From contig SXQV01000243.1 in the NCBI GenBank assembly GCA_005792805.1, positions 1 to 15,540 on the forward strand: DNA of 15,540 nucleotides, written 5' to 3'. Under the pieces are notes generated by a model, which saw nothing but the letters and a program-made list of their open reading frames with translations, was not told the DNA's origin and did no database searches. Every line of letters begins with the position of its first letter. Positions within the stretch are counted from its first letter, which is position 1. Below are positions 7,445 to 13,527 of this stretch, in pieces. A program made the position numbers and the translations under genes. Origin of the DNA: Methylococcaceae bacterium (GTDB taxonomy: Bacteria; Pseudomonadota; Gammaproteobacteria; Methylococcales; Methylococcaceae).

Positions 7445-8119
7445 CTATCCAAGGGTCGCATCAATAATTAGTTCCTGTCCCTCATTCCTCGGGCTGTTTA
7501 CGGTGGTCTTGACCGGATGGAACTGCATCTTTTCAGAGGGGTAGAGTGCCAGGAGGGGCTGTAAATGTTCAGCATCCGTCACGCTCGGATCCATCCAGGC
7601 ATCATACTGATCGGGTGAGAGAATGACCGGCATCCGCTCATGGATGGGTTGCATCAGGGTATTGGCCGCCGTGACGATGATAGAGCAGGAATCCAGGGTT
7701 TTTCCTTCCCGTTCCCAGTGCTCCCAGATGCCGGCAAAGGCAAACGGCGCATGGTCCTTGAGATAGATGAAATAGGGTTGCTTGTGCCCATCAGGTTGCG
7801 GATGCCACTCATAAAAACCGTCTGCGGCGATCAGACAGCGGCGATGCCGAAACGCGGAGCGAAAGGCCGGCTTCTGCGCGACGGTTTCCGCCCGAGCATT
7901 GATGGTGCTGTATTCGGTTTTGGGTTCATCCGACCAGGCAGGGACCAGTCCCCACTTTAAGGCGGCCAGCTCCCGCCCACCCCCAGGAGCGTTCCGTGCG
8001 ACCAGCACCTTGGTGCTGGGGGGAATGTTGTAGCTGGGCCAGCATTCCGGTTGGCCCTCAGCGCGAAAAAGCCTGGCGAACCGCTCTATCGGGGTGGTTC
8101 TGACGTAACGGCCACACAT
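7445..8119 (-). CDS. yedK: YedK/HMCES abasic-site processing protein (SRAP domain)
   Basis: A 224-residue SRAP-domain protein, the usual full length. The family forms a thiazolidine DNA-protein crosslink with abasic sites in single-stranded DNA through the N-terminal Cys once Met1 is removed. All key residues are present: Met-Cys2-Gly-Arg-Tyr at the start, Asn74 in N-A-R-A-E-T, Glu104 in A-A-D-G-F-Y-E-W, and His160 in P-I-H-E-R-M-P-V-I-L. It acts on DNA in the cytoplasm. It lies 13 bases behind the DoxX gene, so the two are probably co-transcribed, with a modest ribosome site (ACAGG) about 7 bases before the ATG. Family members were once called SOS-associated peptidases; no LexA site is evident here. 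Confidence 0.93.
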   Translation of the reverse strand: MCGRYVRTTPIERFARLFRAEGQPECWPSYNIPPSTKVLVARNAPGGGRELAALKWGLVPAWSDEPKTEYSTINARAETVAQKPAFRSAFRHRRCLIAADGFYEWHPQPDGHKQPYFIYLKDHAPFAFAGIWEHWEREGKTLDSCSIIVTAANTLMQPIHERMPVILSPDQYDAWMDPSVTDAEHLQPLLALYPSEKMQFHPVKTTVNSPRNEGQELIIDATLG

Positions 8120-8132
8120 GAATTTGCCTGTC

Positions 8133-8807
8133 TCAACCTGTCATGTACCGCCGACGCAACCAATCGTCGAGACTAACCCAACGGCCTCCGCCCATGAAGA
8201 ACAGGACCACAAGCATGACGAAGTAAGTCGCGGCGAACTCGATACCGTTGTTCAGCACCACAAAGTCGCCATTCGCCGTCAGCCAGGCATAGTCCCCGTG
8301 TTGCTTCAGCAGTTCTCGGGCTTTGCCGAGACGCTCGATGGCCCCAACCGTTCGATCTGTAGCAAATATCCCACTGCCCGTGGCAATCGCCAGCCAGCCA
8401 TTCTCCCAATGAGCCTTGAACATTGCGACCAGCATGGTGAACATCAAAGGCAGGGAGATCCAGCGAACAGCAAAACCAACCAATAGGAAGATCGCCCCCA
8501 GCACTTCGGTGGAAGCGGCCAGAAAGACCATCAACGAAGGCCAAGGTAACCCTAGTCCCCATTCGGGATTGCCGAACCAGGCGGCAGTTTGTTCGAAGTT
8601 CGCAAACTTCTTGGTACCCGCCATCCAGAACACCGGAACCAGGTACAAGCGAAGCAGCAGGGAGGCAAGAAAATCAAGCTGGAAGCTCTTTTCAAGAGAC
8701 CGCTGGAGGGACTGGCAAACCTCGATGGCGTGTTGCTTGCGAGCCGCAAATTCGGGTGTCTTCAGGTAACGACGCAAGTCATCGAGCCGCTGGCTAAATG
8801 AATCCAT
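8133..8807 (-). CDS. DoxX family integral membrane protein
   Basis: A 224-residue membrane protein. The start at 8807 (M-D-S-F-S-Q-R-L) is chosen over 8867 because GAGGAG sits 6 bases before it. Residues 1-45 are a charged, helical cytoplasmic part. A hydrophobic core follows: L-L-L-R-L-Y-L-V-P-V-F-W-M-A-G-T-K-K-F, the DoxX-type first helix with its conserved Lys-Phe; then helices around L-M-V-F-L-A-A-S-T-E-V-L-G-A-I-F-L-L-V-G-F and L-P-L-M-F-T-M-L-V-A-M-F, and a last one (F-V-M-L-V-V-L-F-F-M-G-G) before a basic tail. A soluble insert of about 50 residues lies before the last helix. DoxX proteins are quinone- or redox-linked membrane proteins of varied role. It is upstream of yedK with a 13-base gap. 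An inverted repeat lies in its leader. Confidence 0.85.
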   Translation of the reverse strand: MDSFSQRLDDLRRYLKTPEFAARKQHAIEVCQSLQRSLEKSFQLDFLASLLLRLYLVPVFWMAGTKKFANFEQTAAWFGNPEWGLGLPWPSLMVFLAASTEVLGAIFLLVGFAVRWISLPLMFTMLVAMFKAHWENGWLAIATGSGIFATDRTVGAIERLGKARELLKQHGDYAWLTANGDFVVLNNGIEFAATYFVMLVVLFFMGGGRWVSLDDWLRRRYMTG

Positions 8808-8822
8808 GACTTTCTCCTCAAC

Positions 8823-8881
8823 GATGCGCCAATATGAAATTGGGCTGGGGCGTGAAAATATGACCAATCTCCTGGCGCATC
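8823..8881. repeat. Nested inverted repeat in the doxX leader
   Basis: GATGCGCCA (8823-8831) and TGGCGCATC (8873-8881) are perfect 9-bp arms. Inside them ATTGG and CCAAT form a second pair. The transcript could fold into a long interrupted hairpin ending 15 bases before the doxX start codon, just ahead of its ribosome site. It could be a leader structure or a two-site operator. The rest of the 8882-8998 gap lies between divergent genes and holds a short palindrome, GTCACAGTGAC, near 8956. Confidence 0.4.
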
Positions 8882-8998
8882 ATGAACCTCATATCAGGTC
8901 GAGTCTAACTCAAGACCTTCCAGCCTTTCTGAGGCACCATCTTGATTGTTCATTGTCACAGTGACGTTGTTGATTGGTGACCGATTCTGGAGGTTCAA

Positions 8999-9175
8999 AT
9001 GAAATCAACAGGTCTGATTTTCCTCGGCTTGTGCCTGCTCCCGGCAGGCGTGCTCACAGGTAATGTGGTGCTGTTTGCCCTGGGGGCTTCCCTGTGCCTG
9101 GTGGGCGACGTCAAAATGTTGCTCGCGATGCGAGACGAACGACGGCTCTTAACCCGTCCCCAGAAATTGGGGTGA
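8999..9175 (+). CDS. 58-residue membrane protein
   Basis: An ORF of 58 codons preceded by GGAGG 5 bases before the ATG and followed directly by a terminator, which together support a real gene despite its size. The product is mostly hydrophobic: one helix around residues 5-17 (GLIFLGLCLLPAG) and one around 22-41 (NVVLFALGASLCLVGDVKML), separated by a Gly/Thr turn. A basic tail (R-D-E-R-R-L-L-T-R-P-Q-K) should stay in the cytoplasm, giving a two-helix hairpin. No family is recognised. It is the only plus-strand gene in the left 12 kb and diverges from doxX across a 191-base gap. Confidence 0.6.
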   Translation: MKSTGLIFLGLCLLPAGVLTGNVVLFALGASLCLVGDVKMLLAMRDERRLLTRPQKLG

Positions 9176-9177
9176 AG

Positions 9178-9209
9178 TAAAAAACCCCGGACAGTGGCCG
9201 GGTTTTTCT
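9178..9209. terminator. Bidirectional intrinsic terminator
   Basis: An A-tract, CCCGG, a 7-base loop, CCGGG and a T-tract form a stem that starts 3 bases after the small plus-strand ORF. T-runs follow the hairpin on both strands (TTTTT on plus, TTTTTT on minus), so it can end the 8999-9175 transcript and also the converging O-methyltransferase transcript. One unpaired C sits in the left arm. Confidence 0.8.
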
Positions 9210-9240
9210 CGAGAGAGGCACATTTTCAATTTTCAGAGTC

Positions 9241-9269
9241 GGGAGCCGCGGCGAAGTTCCGCGATTCCC
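9241..9269. other. Stem-loop in the convergent intergenic region
   Basis: GGGA-GC-CGCGG and CCGCG-AT-TCCC pair with a 2x2 internal loop around CGAAGTT. It lies 47 bases past the end of the minus-strand small ORF at 9316, before the terminator. No T-run follows. It could be an mRNA 3' structure or chance. Confidence 0.3.
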
Positions 9270-9315
9270 TATTTGATGACAGCCACTAAACCCTTGAGGC
9301 GGAATCTTCATGGAC

Positions 9316-9492
9316 TCAAAGCCCCTCACCATTCTCTCGGATCAGATCAACCATGCGCTGGATCAGCTTCCATGTGGAGTAGAGCATGACCGCATAAATA
9401 GCCCACTCATCAGGGGAAACGCTGGTCGGATCGCCGTCGAGGACGGACATCCCTAATGCTCCTATGAGGATGAGCAAGACGTAGCTGATCAT
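9316..9492 (-). CDS. 58-residue membrane-associated protein coupled to the O-methyltransferase
   Basis: The ATG overlaps the stop of the O-methyltransferase as ATGA (9489-9492), the classic arrangement for translational coupling; GGGTGA lies just ahead. The product begins MISYVLLILIGALGMSVLDG, one probable membrane helix, followed by an acidic turn (S-P-D-E-W) and a second amphipathic stretch (AIYAVMLYSTWKLIQRMVDL) ending in R-E-N-G-E-G-L. No family is recognised. It ends before the bidirectional terminator. The overlap, the hydrophobic pattern and the absence of another candidate on this strand support it; a chance ORF of 58 codons is not excluded. Confidence 0.55.
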   Translation of the reverse strand: MISYVLLILIGALGMSVLDGDPTSVSPDEWAIYAVMLYSTWKLIQRMVDLIRENGEGL

Positions 9493-10163
9493 AAAAGGTC
9501 ACCCCGCTTGCGGACCAGGCTCAAGCCATCGGCCACTGGCAATAGCACGGCGGAGACTCGCGGATCGGTTTTGATTTTCGAGTTCAACGCCCGAATCGCC
9601 GAAGTATCCTCATCAACCTCCGAGGGGTCGGCCACTTTCCCACCCCACAGCATGTTGTCGATCAGTAGCAGACCCCCCGGGCGCAGCAGAGCCAGCGTTT
9701 GCTCATAGTAGTTATCGTAGTTGGCTTTGTCGGCATCAATGAAAGCCAGGTCAAAGCGCCCGCTGTCACCTTCATCCATCAACTGTTTCAAGGTCTCCAG
9801 TGCATGCCCCAGCCTGAGCTCAATCCGCTCGGCCACCCCGGCCAATTGCCAGTAGCGCTGGGCTGTCTGGGTATGCTCGGCACTGATATCCAATGCAACC
9901 AACCGACCCACGGATGGCAACGCCAGTGCCATGCAGGTCGAGCTATAGCCAGTGAAGACCCCAACCTCCAGAACTTGCTGCGCACCGATCAGTTCGATCA
10001 GCCACGCCATGAACCGACCCTGCTCCGGTGCAATCTGCATTCCGCCATAGGGATGCCGGGCCGTTTCCTCCCGTAATTGCCGTAACACCTCCGGCTCGTT
10101 CACTGTCGCGGACAGAAGATAGGCATAGAGGCAATCATCGAGAACGACGGATTTATTGGCCAT
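9489..10163 (-). CDS. Class I SAM-dependent O-methyltransferase (caffeoyl-CoA OMT type)
   Basis: A 224-residue cytoplasmic enzyme of the usual length for the cation-dependent O-methyltransferase_3 family. It transfers a methyl group from S-adenosylmethionine to a hydroxyl, typically of a catechol-like substrate. The SAM-binding motif L-E-V-G-V-F-T-G-Y-S-S is at 65-75, the ribose-binding acidic residue is in V-A-L-D-I-S (Asp92), and the metal-binding set is Asp143 in F-I-D-A-D-K-A-N-Y with Asp169-Asn170 in L-L-I-D-N-M-L-W-G-G. The substrate cannot be told. A 58-residue membrane ORF overlaps its stop by 4 bases. A 109-base gap (10164-10272) separates it from umuC and shows no other gene. Confidence 0.93.
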   Translation of the reverse strand: MANKSVVLDDCLYAYLLSATVNEPEVLRQLREETARHPYGGMQIAPEQGRFMAWLIELIGAQQVLEVGVFTGYSSTCMALALPSVGRLVALDISAEHTQTAQRYWQLAGVAERIELRLGHALETLKQLMDEGDSGRFDLAFIDADKANYDNYYEQTLALLRPGGLLLIDNMLWGGKVADPSEVDEDTSAIRALNSKIKTDPRVSAVLLPVADGLSLVRKRGDLL

Positions 10164-10272
10164 GGAAGTTATTCCGAAGGGTTAATGAAAGCTTGGCTTA
10201 CATGGCTGGGGAGGAGAGTCCGCAACCTGGTCGATAATGACAGCCCATGGATCCAGTGGGTTCCATGACCAT

Positions 10273-11589
10273 TTACCCGGCCATCACCTTGGGTAGGTCA
10301 CTCCACCGCGTCGTATAGGCGGGCGACAGCGCCCCGCGCTGCATGCGCCAGGGGGTTTCCTGCGCCTGGCGGGTCAGTCCCTGGGCGGCGGTCCAGATCG
10401 TTTCCCGGCCCATGTCCCGGTTCAGGCCGTCGATGAGCGCCAGCAGTGTCTCCCGTTTGGCGGCTCGGTCAGTATCGACGTGGTCAAACAAGGACAGTTG
10501 TCCCGGTCCTTTCGGGGTCAGGTTCAACAGCATCACACCGGCTTTCTGATAGCGGTAGCCCGGTTGGTACAGCCGCTCCAGTCCCCGGCCTGCGGCCTGA
10601 CACAGGATCAGCGTATCGGCGGTCGGCCTCTCCAGCCGTAGCGTGACGCTGGGGTGGTGTTGCGGCTCCGATGGGTTGTAGGGCGGGGTATTCAGAAACA
10701 CGGTGAGGGCCGAGGTCTCGGAGCCCTGATACCGCAGCTTCTCGGCGGCACGGGCGGTGTAGGTACTCACGGCCTGACGCAGCGTGGGCAGGTCGGTCAC
10801 CCGTTGGCCAAAACTCCGGGAGGAGACAATCTGCTGCTTCGGCGGCGGCACCTGTTCCAGGTCGATACAGGGCACCCCGCGCAGTTCCAGCGCCGTGCGT
10901 TCCATCACCACCGTGAATTGCTGCCGGATCCAGGGGGAATGAGCCTGGCTCAGGTCCAGTGCGGTGCGTATGCCCAACCCTTCCAGCTTGGCTGACCCGC
11001 GACGGCCAATACCCCAGACAGCGCCCACCGGGGTTTCTTTCAAAAGCGCCTCACGTACCGGCGAAGGCAGGGCGGTCAGATTGCAAATCCCGTGCGCCTT
11101 GAAGTCGGGATGGGTCTTCGCTAGCCGGTTGGCGACCTTGGCCAGGGTCTTGGTCTGGCCGATGCCGATTCCCACCGGAATGCCGATCCAGCGCTGGACC
11201 TGCTGGCGCAACCGGAAGGCCATCTCATCGAGATTGAAGTGACGGAACCCGGTCCATTCGATGAAGGCTTCATCGATGGAATACACCTCCTGCCGGTCCG
11301 AGTATTCGCCGATGATCGACATCATCCGGCTGGAGAGGTCGGCATACAGGGTGTAATTCGACGACAACGCCAGGCCCCCGGCCTTCTCGTATTCGCGTTT
11401 GATCTTGAAGTACGGTGTTCCCATGGCAATGCCGAGCGCCTTGGCCTCATCCGAGCGGGCCACCACACAGCCATCATTATTGGACAGCACCACCACCGGA
11501 CGCTGCCGGAGCTGGAGATTAAAAACCCGCTCGCAGCTGACATAGAAGGCATTGCCGTCGACCAGGGCAAAGACCGTATCAGACGGCAT
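10273..11589 (-). CDS. umuC: UmuC, catalytic subunit of translesion DNA polymerase V
   Basis: A 438-residue Y-family polymerase, full length. With processed UmuD it copies past DNA lesions. Catalytic acids are visible: Asp11 in A-L-V-D-G-N-A-F-Y, and Asp106-Glu107 in Y-S-I-D-E-A-F-I-E-W. The fingers motif N-N-D-G-C-V-V-A-R-S-D-E-A-K is at 38-50. Helix-hairpin-helix elements lie around 190-215, and the little-finger domain from about 255. A beta-clamp-binding motif, Q-L-S-L-F, is at 364-368. The C-terminal 70 residues (W-R-M-Q-R-G-A-L-S-P-A-Y-T-T-R-W-S-D-L-P) are the usual UmuC tail. The ATG lies inside the umuD end, an 11-bp overlap, so translation is coupled. No break is seen. Confidence 0.96.
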   Translation of the reverse strand: MPSDTVFALVDGNAFYVSCERVFNLQLRQRPVVVLSNNDGCVVARSDEAKALGIAMGTPYFKIKREYEKAGGLALSSNYTLYADLSSRMMSIIGEYSDRQEVYSIDEAFIEWTGFRHFNLDEMAFRLRQQVQRWIGIPVGIGIGQTKTLAKVANRLAKTHPDFKAHGICNLTALPSPVREALLKETPVGAVWGIGRRGSAKLEGLGIRTALDLSQAHSPWIRQQFTVVMERTALELRGVPCIDLEQVPPPKQQIVSSRSFGQRVTDLPTLRQAVSTYTARAAEKLRYQGSETSALTVFLNTPPYNPSEPQHHPSVTLRLERPTADTLILCQAAGRGLERLYQPGYRYQKAGVMLLNLTPKGPGQLSLFDHVDTDRAAKRETLLALIDGLNRDMGRETIWTAAQGLTRQAQETPWRMQRGALSPAYTTRWSDLPKVMAG

Positions 11590-12157
11590 GAATGACCCGG
11601 GTCACCACACCCCAGATGACACACTCCAGCCCCTCCTTGAGTTGCAGCGGGGAATAGGCCGGGTTCTCCGGCAGCAGCCAGGCCGATCCGGCCTTCAGTG
11701 CCAACCGCTTTACCGTCAGCTCGCCATTGACCGCCGCAATCACGATCCGGCCATTCGTCGCTTCCAGTGAGCGATCCACCACCAGCAGATCGCCATCATG
11801 GATACTGGCCCCGGTCATCGAATCGCCGGTGACCGTGACGAAGAAGGTCGCGGCAGGCCGTTCGATCAGATCATTCAGATCCAGCCGCTGATCGACATAA
11901 TCATCCGCAGGGGAAGGGAAGCCCGCCGGGACCCGGCTGGCATACAGGGGTAACGATTGCCGCCGGGCCGCAGGATCGGGAAGTAATACCCCTTCGGGCA
12001 GGCCGCCCTGTGTGCGTTGGGTCTTTAAGTCCGCCAGCAAGGCCTGAATGTCGGGGTACAGACTGACCGGTACCCGAATCGCCCGGGTCGATTCGCCATA
12101 GTCATTACTGCCGGGTTTGCGCCCGGCACCGGGTCGAACGCCGCCACGAGGGGGCAT
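11579..12157 (-). CDS. umuD: UmuD-type S24 autoprotease with N-terminal extension
   Basis: A 192-residue protein. UmuD self-cleaves on the RecA filament and then joins UmuC. Ser113 in G-D-S-M-T-G and Lys150 in L-T-V-K-R-L form the catalytic dyad, spaced 37 residues as in UmuD (Ser60/Lys97). The likely scissile bond is Ala78-Gly79 in V-P-A-G-F-P-S-P. Classical UmuD has about 140 residues with cleavage near 24; here about 54 extra residues precede the site. The extension starts with R-P-G-A-G-R-K-P-G, an AT-hook-like motif, then T-R-A-I-R-V-P-V-S-L-Y-P-D-I-Q-A-L-L, which resembles a ribbon-helix-helix element. It may therefore bind DNA, which is an inference. AGGAG stands 8 bases before the ATG. 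No canonical LexA box is found upstream. Confidence 0.92.
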   Translation of the reverse strand: MPPRGGVRPGAGRKPGSNDYGESTRAIRVPVSLYPDIQALLADLKTQRTQGGLPEGVLLPDPAARRQSLPLYASRVPAGFPSPADDYVDQRLDLNDLIERPAATFFVTVTGDSMTGASIHDGDLLVVDRSLEATNGRIVIAAVNGELTVKRLALKAGSAWLLPENPAYSPLQLKEGLECVIWGVVTRVIHAV

Positions 12158-12187
12158 GAGGGGGCTCCTGATTCCGTCTAAAGGATT

Positions 12188-12217
12188 AGTGTACGGATAT
12201 CATAAAGAGAAAGTAAA
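12188..12217 (-). promoter_or_regulatory. Possible umuDC promoter
   Basis: On the minus strand TTTACT (12212-12217) and TACACT (12188-12193) are 18 bases apart, each 4 of 6 to consensus, in the most AT-rich part of the leader. A GATATC palindrome lies in the spacer. No CTG-N10-CAG site of the E. coli LexA type occurs, so SOS control is expected from the genes but not shown by the sequence. Confidence 0.3.
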
Positions 12218-12241
12218 GCGGGTTTTCAGGGGGCTTGTGCG

Positions 12242-12270
12242 TTGACACGCGGCACCTGATGTAGAAACAT
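12242..12270 (+). promoter_or_regulatory. Possible antitoxin-toxin promoter
   Basis: A perfect TTGACA (12242-12247) is followed after 17 bases by AAACAT, which matches the -10 consensus at only 3 of 6 positions. It lies 40 bases before the antitoxin ATG and diverges from umuDC. CATGGC (12268-12273) and GCCATG (12307-12312, containing the start) are complementary and could form a weak leader hairpin. Confidence 0.35.
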
Positions 12271-12309
12271 GGCTACCCTGTGTTTCACTGTGTCTGCCAG
12301 GATGTTGCC

Positions 12310-12564
12310 ATGACCATTACCACCTTTTCGAGCCGGGATTTCAACCAGGACACCAGCCGGGCTAAAAAAGCGGCGGCAGCGGGGCCGGTGTTCATTACGG
12401 ATCGCGGGAAACCCGCCCATGTGCTGTTGAGTATCGAGGAATACCAGCGCCTCACCGGAGGGACCCGCAACATTGCCGATGCGCTGGCCATGCCGGATCT
12501 GGAGCGCATCGGATTCGAGCCGCCCCGCATCGTCCTCGGCCCGCGTCCGGCCGACCTGTCCTGA
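12310..12564 (+). CDS. Phd/YefM-type antitoxin
   Basis: An 84-residue protein with the Phd/YefM pattern: T-F-S-S-R-D-F-N-Q-D at the N-terminus, A-K-K-A-A-A-A-G-P-V-F-I-T-D-R-G-K-P-A-H-V-L-L-S in the middle, where the helix leads into the D-R-G-K-P turn and strand, and I-E-E-Y-Q-R-L just after. The C-terminal 35 residues are less ordered and would wrap the toxin. The start at 12310 is preferred over 12280 because the family begins at this point and AGGA lies 8 bases ahead. Such antitoxins bind their own promoter as dimers and neutralise the partner. Stop and toxin start overlap as TGATG. The antitoxin is intact while its toxin is broken. Confidence 0.85.
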   Translation: MTITTFSSRDFNQDTSRAKKAAAAGPVFITDRGKPAHVLLSIEEYQRLTGGTRNIADALAMPDLERIGFEPPRIVLGPRPADLS

Positions 12565-12989
12565 TGTTTCTGCTTGACACCAACGTCGTGTCCGAAATTC
12601 GCAAGATCCGTCTTGGGTCGGCACACCCGAACGTGGCCCGCTGGGCCGATAGCGTCAACGCCAGCCGCCTGTATCTCTCGGCGATCACTCTTCTTGAACT
12701 TGAGCTGGGTATCTTGCAGCTTGAACGAAAAGACCCCCGGCGGGGGGAAGGCCTCAGACGATGACTTGAGTCCTGTGTCCTCCCCGAGTTCGACGGGCGC
12801 ATTTTCCCGGTGGATACGCACGTCGCCCGCTGCTGTGCGCGTCTGCATGTCCCGGATCCCAGATCAGAGCGGGATGCCCTGATTGCGGCGACGGCACGGG
12901 TTCACGGCATGACCGTGGTAACCCGGAATCAGAGCGACTTTCAATCAACCGGCGTCCCCCTGCTGAACCCCTGGCACGCCTCCGACTAG
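12564..12989 (+). pseudogene. VapC-type PIN ribonuclease toxin, interrupted by in-frame TGA
   Basis: A PIN-domain toxin frame of 141 codons. The first part has F-L-L-D5-T-N-V-V-S-E and T-L-L-E45-L-E-L-G, two of the acidic metal ligands. At codon 67 (12762-12764) a TGA stops it after G-L-R-R. Without any shift the frame goes on as L-E-S-C-V-L-P-E-F-D-G-R-I-F-P-V-D, S-E-R-D104-A-L-I-A-A-T-A and V-V-T-R-N-Q-S-D125-F, reaching a natural end at TAG 12987-12989. The PIN family commonly has Trp after L-R-R, so TGG to TGA is likely. The shortened product lacks the last two ligands and should be inactive. It overlaps the antitoxin by one base and was presumably a tRNA- or mRNA-cleaving toxin before the change. 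Confidence 0.85.
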
Positions 12990-13175
12990 GCGAGCCAGGC
13001 CGTATCGCCCCTCCTTGACGGTGGAGGCGCGGGCCAGCGGATAGCGGGGTTTGTAGCCGCTCATCAATGCACCCGGTACTCGGTCAGGTCACGCACGACA
13101 AAACCCGGTCGGGCCCATTCATTCTCGTCATCGCTCAGCAGAATCTCGATCATCCAGATGGGCTCCGGACTGTAA
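12945..13175 (-). other. Remnant of one or two unrecognised minus-strand genes
   Basis: Reading the minus strand from about 13175, an open frame gives Y-S-P-E-P-I-W-M-I-E-I-L-L-S-D-D, then E-W-A-R-P-G-F-V-V-R-D-L-T-E-Y-R-V-H, stopping at 13064. A second frame starts at the overlapping ATG (TGATG): M-S-G-Y-K-P-R-Y-P-L-A-R-A-S-T-V-K-E-G-R-Y-G-L-A-R, and stops at 12945, inside the 3' end of the toxin gene on the other strand. Composition is protein-like, and the stop/start overlap suggests an old operon. The first frame seems to have lost its beginning. No family is recognised. Confidence 0.35.
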
Positions 13176-13380
13176 CGGCATCATCAAGACCCTGCACAAG
13201 CGGGTCGGCGTTGACTCAATCGGGTTCACAATTACCGAAATCGACTGTGCTGCCAACCAATACCGGGAATTGGGCTACAGCGAGATTTCTCCTGATGTGG
13301 TCCAGGAAAACCCATCAGCTCACTGGACTGCTCTTGTCACCGGTTCGAGCAAAAGTGACCTTGTACTTTTCGTCTGCAAG
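13168..13380 (+). pseudogene. Unrecognised plus-strand gene fragment (C-terminal part)
   Basis: An open frame gives D-C-N-G-I-I-K-T-L-H-K-R-V-G-V-D-S-I-G-F and continues to H-W-T-A-L-V-T-G-S-S-K-S-D-L-V-L-F-V-C-K. Its alternation of hydrophobic strands and helices is protein-like, but no start codon or ribosome site of its own is visible, and the frame then runs into sequence that is antisense to the topoisomerase scrap. It lies between two minus-strand scraps with almost no spacer, so it looks like an inserted or rearranged piece. The family is unknown. Confidence 0.4.
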
Positions 13381-13382
13381 AT

Positions 13383-13469
13383 TGCCAGCACCGTCCAACC
13401 GGCTCCCAGGTATTGCTCGATCTTGCGGGTCTTGCCCGGGGATTCGACGATGAAGAGGTGACGAGACAT
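13383..13469 (-). pseudogene. N-terminal scrap of a type IA DNA topoisomerase
   Basis: From ATG 13469 on the minus strand the frame reads M-S-R-H-L-F-I-V-E-S-P-G-K-T-R-K-I-E-Q-Y-L-G, then A-G-W-T-V-L-A. L-F-I-V-E-S-P-G-K-x-x-K-I is the TOPRIM start of type IA topoisomerases, with the catalytic Glu and the Lys that follows it; members continue with a Ser/Gly-His-x-x-D-L-P stretch. Here the match stops after 29 residues at 13383, and the frame continues into unrelated sequence to 13320. Such topoisomerases occur on plasmids and integrative elements as well as in chromosomes, so this is a likely trace of a lost mobile element. Confidence 0.65.
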
Positions 13470-13527
13470 CACTCTACTGAGCGCGCTACAGGGGCCAAGA
13501 GTGAAGCGAGTTTCAGGTGCGGAACAT

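Noticed and set aside
9111..9332. 73-codon minus-strand ORF across the terminator region
   Set aside because: It runs through the intrinsic terminator and the 3' end of the small plus-strand gene, without a ribosome site or recognisable pattern.
12158..12250. LexA (SOS) box upstream of umuD
   Set aside because: No CTG-N10-CAG site occurs in the leader, and the weak symmetry around 12187-12206 does not match any LexA consensus I can state with confidence.
2073..12989. An altered genetic code (TGA or TAG read as Trp)
   Set aside because: TGG is used for Trp throughout, and both TGA and TAG end otherwise normal genes in the same window (for example umuD ends in TGA and the CHAT gene ends in TAG). 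Two isolated sites do not support recoding.
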